A stretch of 64,000 nucleotides of DNA from Silurus meridionalis. Taxonomy: Eukaryota > Chordata > Actinopteri > Siluriformes > Siluridae. The notes beneath the pieces were generated by a model that searched no databases, was not told where the DNA came from, and saw nothing but the letters and a program-made list of their open reading frames with translations. The stretch spans positions 22,043,400-22,107,399 of the forward strand of contig NC_060892.1 of the NCBI RefSeq assembly GCF_014805685.1, read 5' to 3'. Of the stretch, positions 62,830 to 64,000 are shown in pieces. Every line of letters starts with the position of its first letter. Within the stretch, counting starts at the first letter, position 1. The position numbers and the translations under genes are program-made.

Positions 62830-63250
62830 ACTGTTTAAATTTACTAAAGGTTTCAGCTGTTCTAATAATATATATCAATAAATCATTATGAGTATGAGTA
62901 TACAGGGTCTCGAATTATACGAATATATTATATATTCGGTACGTGTTTTACGTTGTTAATTACCTTGCAATGATACAATTTGACCAGTAGATGGCAAGAG
63001 TCACAAGTCATTCTTAAAGGTTTTCTTTTCCAAAAGTTTGCACACCCCCTGCTTTAGTGATCTATAAGTCATTATAGGGCTGAGCCCATGCCGATCTAGA
63101 GAAGGTCAATCATTTTCTTCCTTCTGTCAAAGAAGAAAACACACACACATACACACACCTCTTTAATGAATCTTCTCCCTGCTGACATTTTGAAACTTTC
63201 TCTTTGGAAAAGCTGCTCTTTTGACACCATCGAGCTCTGAGAGTTGGAGA
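62830..63250. other. Upstream intergenic, AT-rich
   Basis: No gene. A short (AC)n-like run lies at 63139-63160. Confidence 0.5.
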
Positions 63251-63289
63251 AAAAGAAAACGCCTGCCGTCAAAAAAAAAAAAGGTGTTC

Positions 63290-63440
63290 GATCGTTCAGG
63301 CCGATCATTAGCACTGAGGAGAAATGAAAATGGCGTCCCGTTGCCAGGCAAGATGGCGGGATTACGGGCCTGTGGGAGTGCCAGCTGCGCGGGAAATGGC
63401 CGTAAGAGCACGCGCGTCACACGCACATGTTGAGACAATG
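63290..63440 (+). promoter_or_regulatory. CpG-rich patch with YY1-type motif, possible promoter
   Basis: Unlike its surroundings this stretch is GC- and CpG-rich, with CAAGATGGCGGG (YY1-like, 63349-63360), CTGCGCGGGAAA and CACGCGCGTCAC. On the plus strand an ATG at 63353 opens 16 codons (MAGLRACGSASCAGNG) up to a good donor, C|GTAAGAG. It could be the promoter and first exon of a divergent transcript. No homology supports it. From 63441 to 64000 nothing else is recognised. Confidence 0.3.
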
Positions 63441-64000
63441 CGGCTGCACCAAGATCCCACAGAGCGTGGAGAAAGAGCGTGAGCGCAGAGTGTTCACTTC
63501 ACTAATGTCAGGAACAGCATGATTGCATTTGGGCTGGGTAAAGACACAAAGCTGTATGAAAAGGTAATGCAATTAGCGATGTGTTCAATGCATGCCCACC
63601 AATCAATGAATATGCATGTGCTTGGAAACAAAAGAGTGTTTCCAATACACACCACATGCGTTTAGTTCCCTCACATACACTTTCTGGCCACTTTAATAGG
63701 AATACATGTTGATGCAATTATCCAATCTACACTGGCTGCGTGTGGATACACTTTGCATCAAACATGGGAAAGATATGCTCTTAGGAACTCTACCATGACA
63801 TGATTGTCAAGGCTTGTTTACTACCAACAAAAACAAAATAGCACACACATCATGTCAAACCTTGAGGTAGAAAGACTACTTTGAGTTCCCACTCCTGTGT
63901 GCCAAGAGAAGTAATCTATATAAATACAAATGGTAAATTACACTATTTAGTTGTTCTAAGATGTTAAAAAGTAGCTGACTGAGTTGTTCAGGAAACTTCC

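Overview
The window is vertebrate nuclear DNA, almost certainly from a teleost fish. The genes have GT-AG introns, there is no operon structure, and the sequence is crowded with Tc1/mariner, hAT, pogo/Tigger, RTE-like and L2-like elements, tRNA-derived SINEs and long microsatellites. The repeat families look otophysan (a catfish-like fish is my best guess), but order and species are inference.

Only two real protein-coding genes are recognisable, both on the minus strand and head to tail. On the right is HTATIP2/TIP30 (start codon near 62717, last stop at 51091), complete in six exons and 276 codons. On the left is PRMT3 (start codon at 43924), of which ten exons and 307 codons are present. 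Its reading frame is still open at 15874, so the remaining catalytic exons must lie beyond position 1. HTATIP2 upstream of PRMT3 in the same orientation is the conserved vertebrate gene order. Every exon boundary given here was placed by hand from AG/GT sites, codon phase and similarity to remembered family sequences.

The most unusual feature is a set of recent, near-identical local tandem duplications. (A) 5754-9778 is repeated at 9779-12327, but the second copy lacks the RTE LINE carried by the first. (B) A 1.42-kb unit with most of PRMT3 exon 7 is repeated (30950-32372 and 32373-33793). (C) A 1.47-kb unit with the last three HTATIP2 exons is repeated (50860-52330 and 52331-53803). (D) About 0.3 kb flanking a Tc1 element is repeated (48150-48440 and 49891-50180). 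The junctions of A, B and C show 6, 6 and 4 bp of microhomology. They are either real microhomology-mediated or inter-allelic rearrangements that altered two neighbouring genes, or unmerged haplotypes in an assembly; the sequence alone cannot decide.

Layout: 1-15.8 kb is transposon-rich PRMT3 intron (L2-like, Tc1, RTE and hAT remnants, a perfect 34-bp inverted repeat). 15.9-43.9 kb holds PRMT3 exons 10 to 1, with an LTR retrotransposon carrying a GC-rich minisatellite-like gag region (16.7-19.3 kb), an RTE fragment, pogo-like and Tc1 elements. 43.9-50.8 kb is intergenic, with a nested hAT/RTE pair and Tc1 elements. 50.8-62.8 kb is HTATIP2, whose introns hold a Tigger-like MITE, a hAT MITE with an 8-bp target duplication, and a full-length but decayed RTE LINE with a perfect 17-bp target duplication nested in a ZMYM/hAT-like element. 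62.8-64 kb is upstream DNA with a CpG-rich patch. No RNA gene, CRISPR array or self-contained new system was found.
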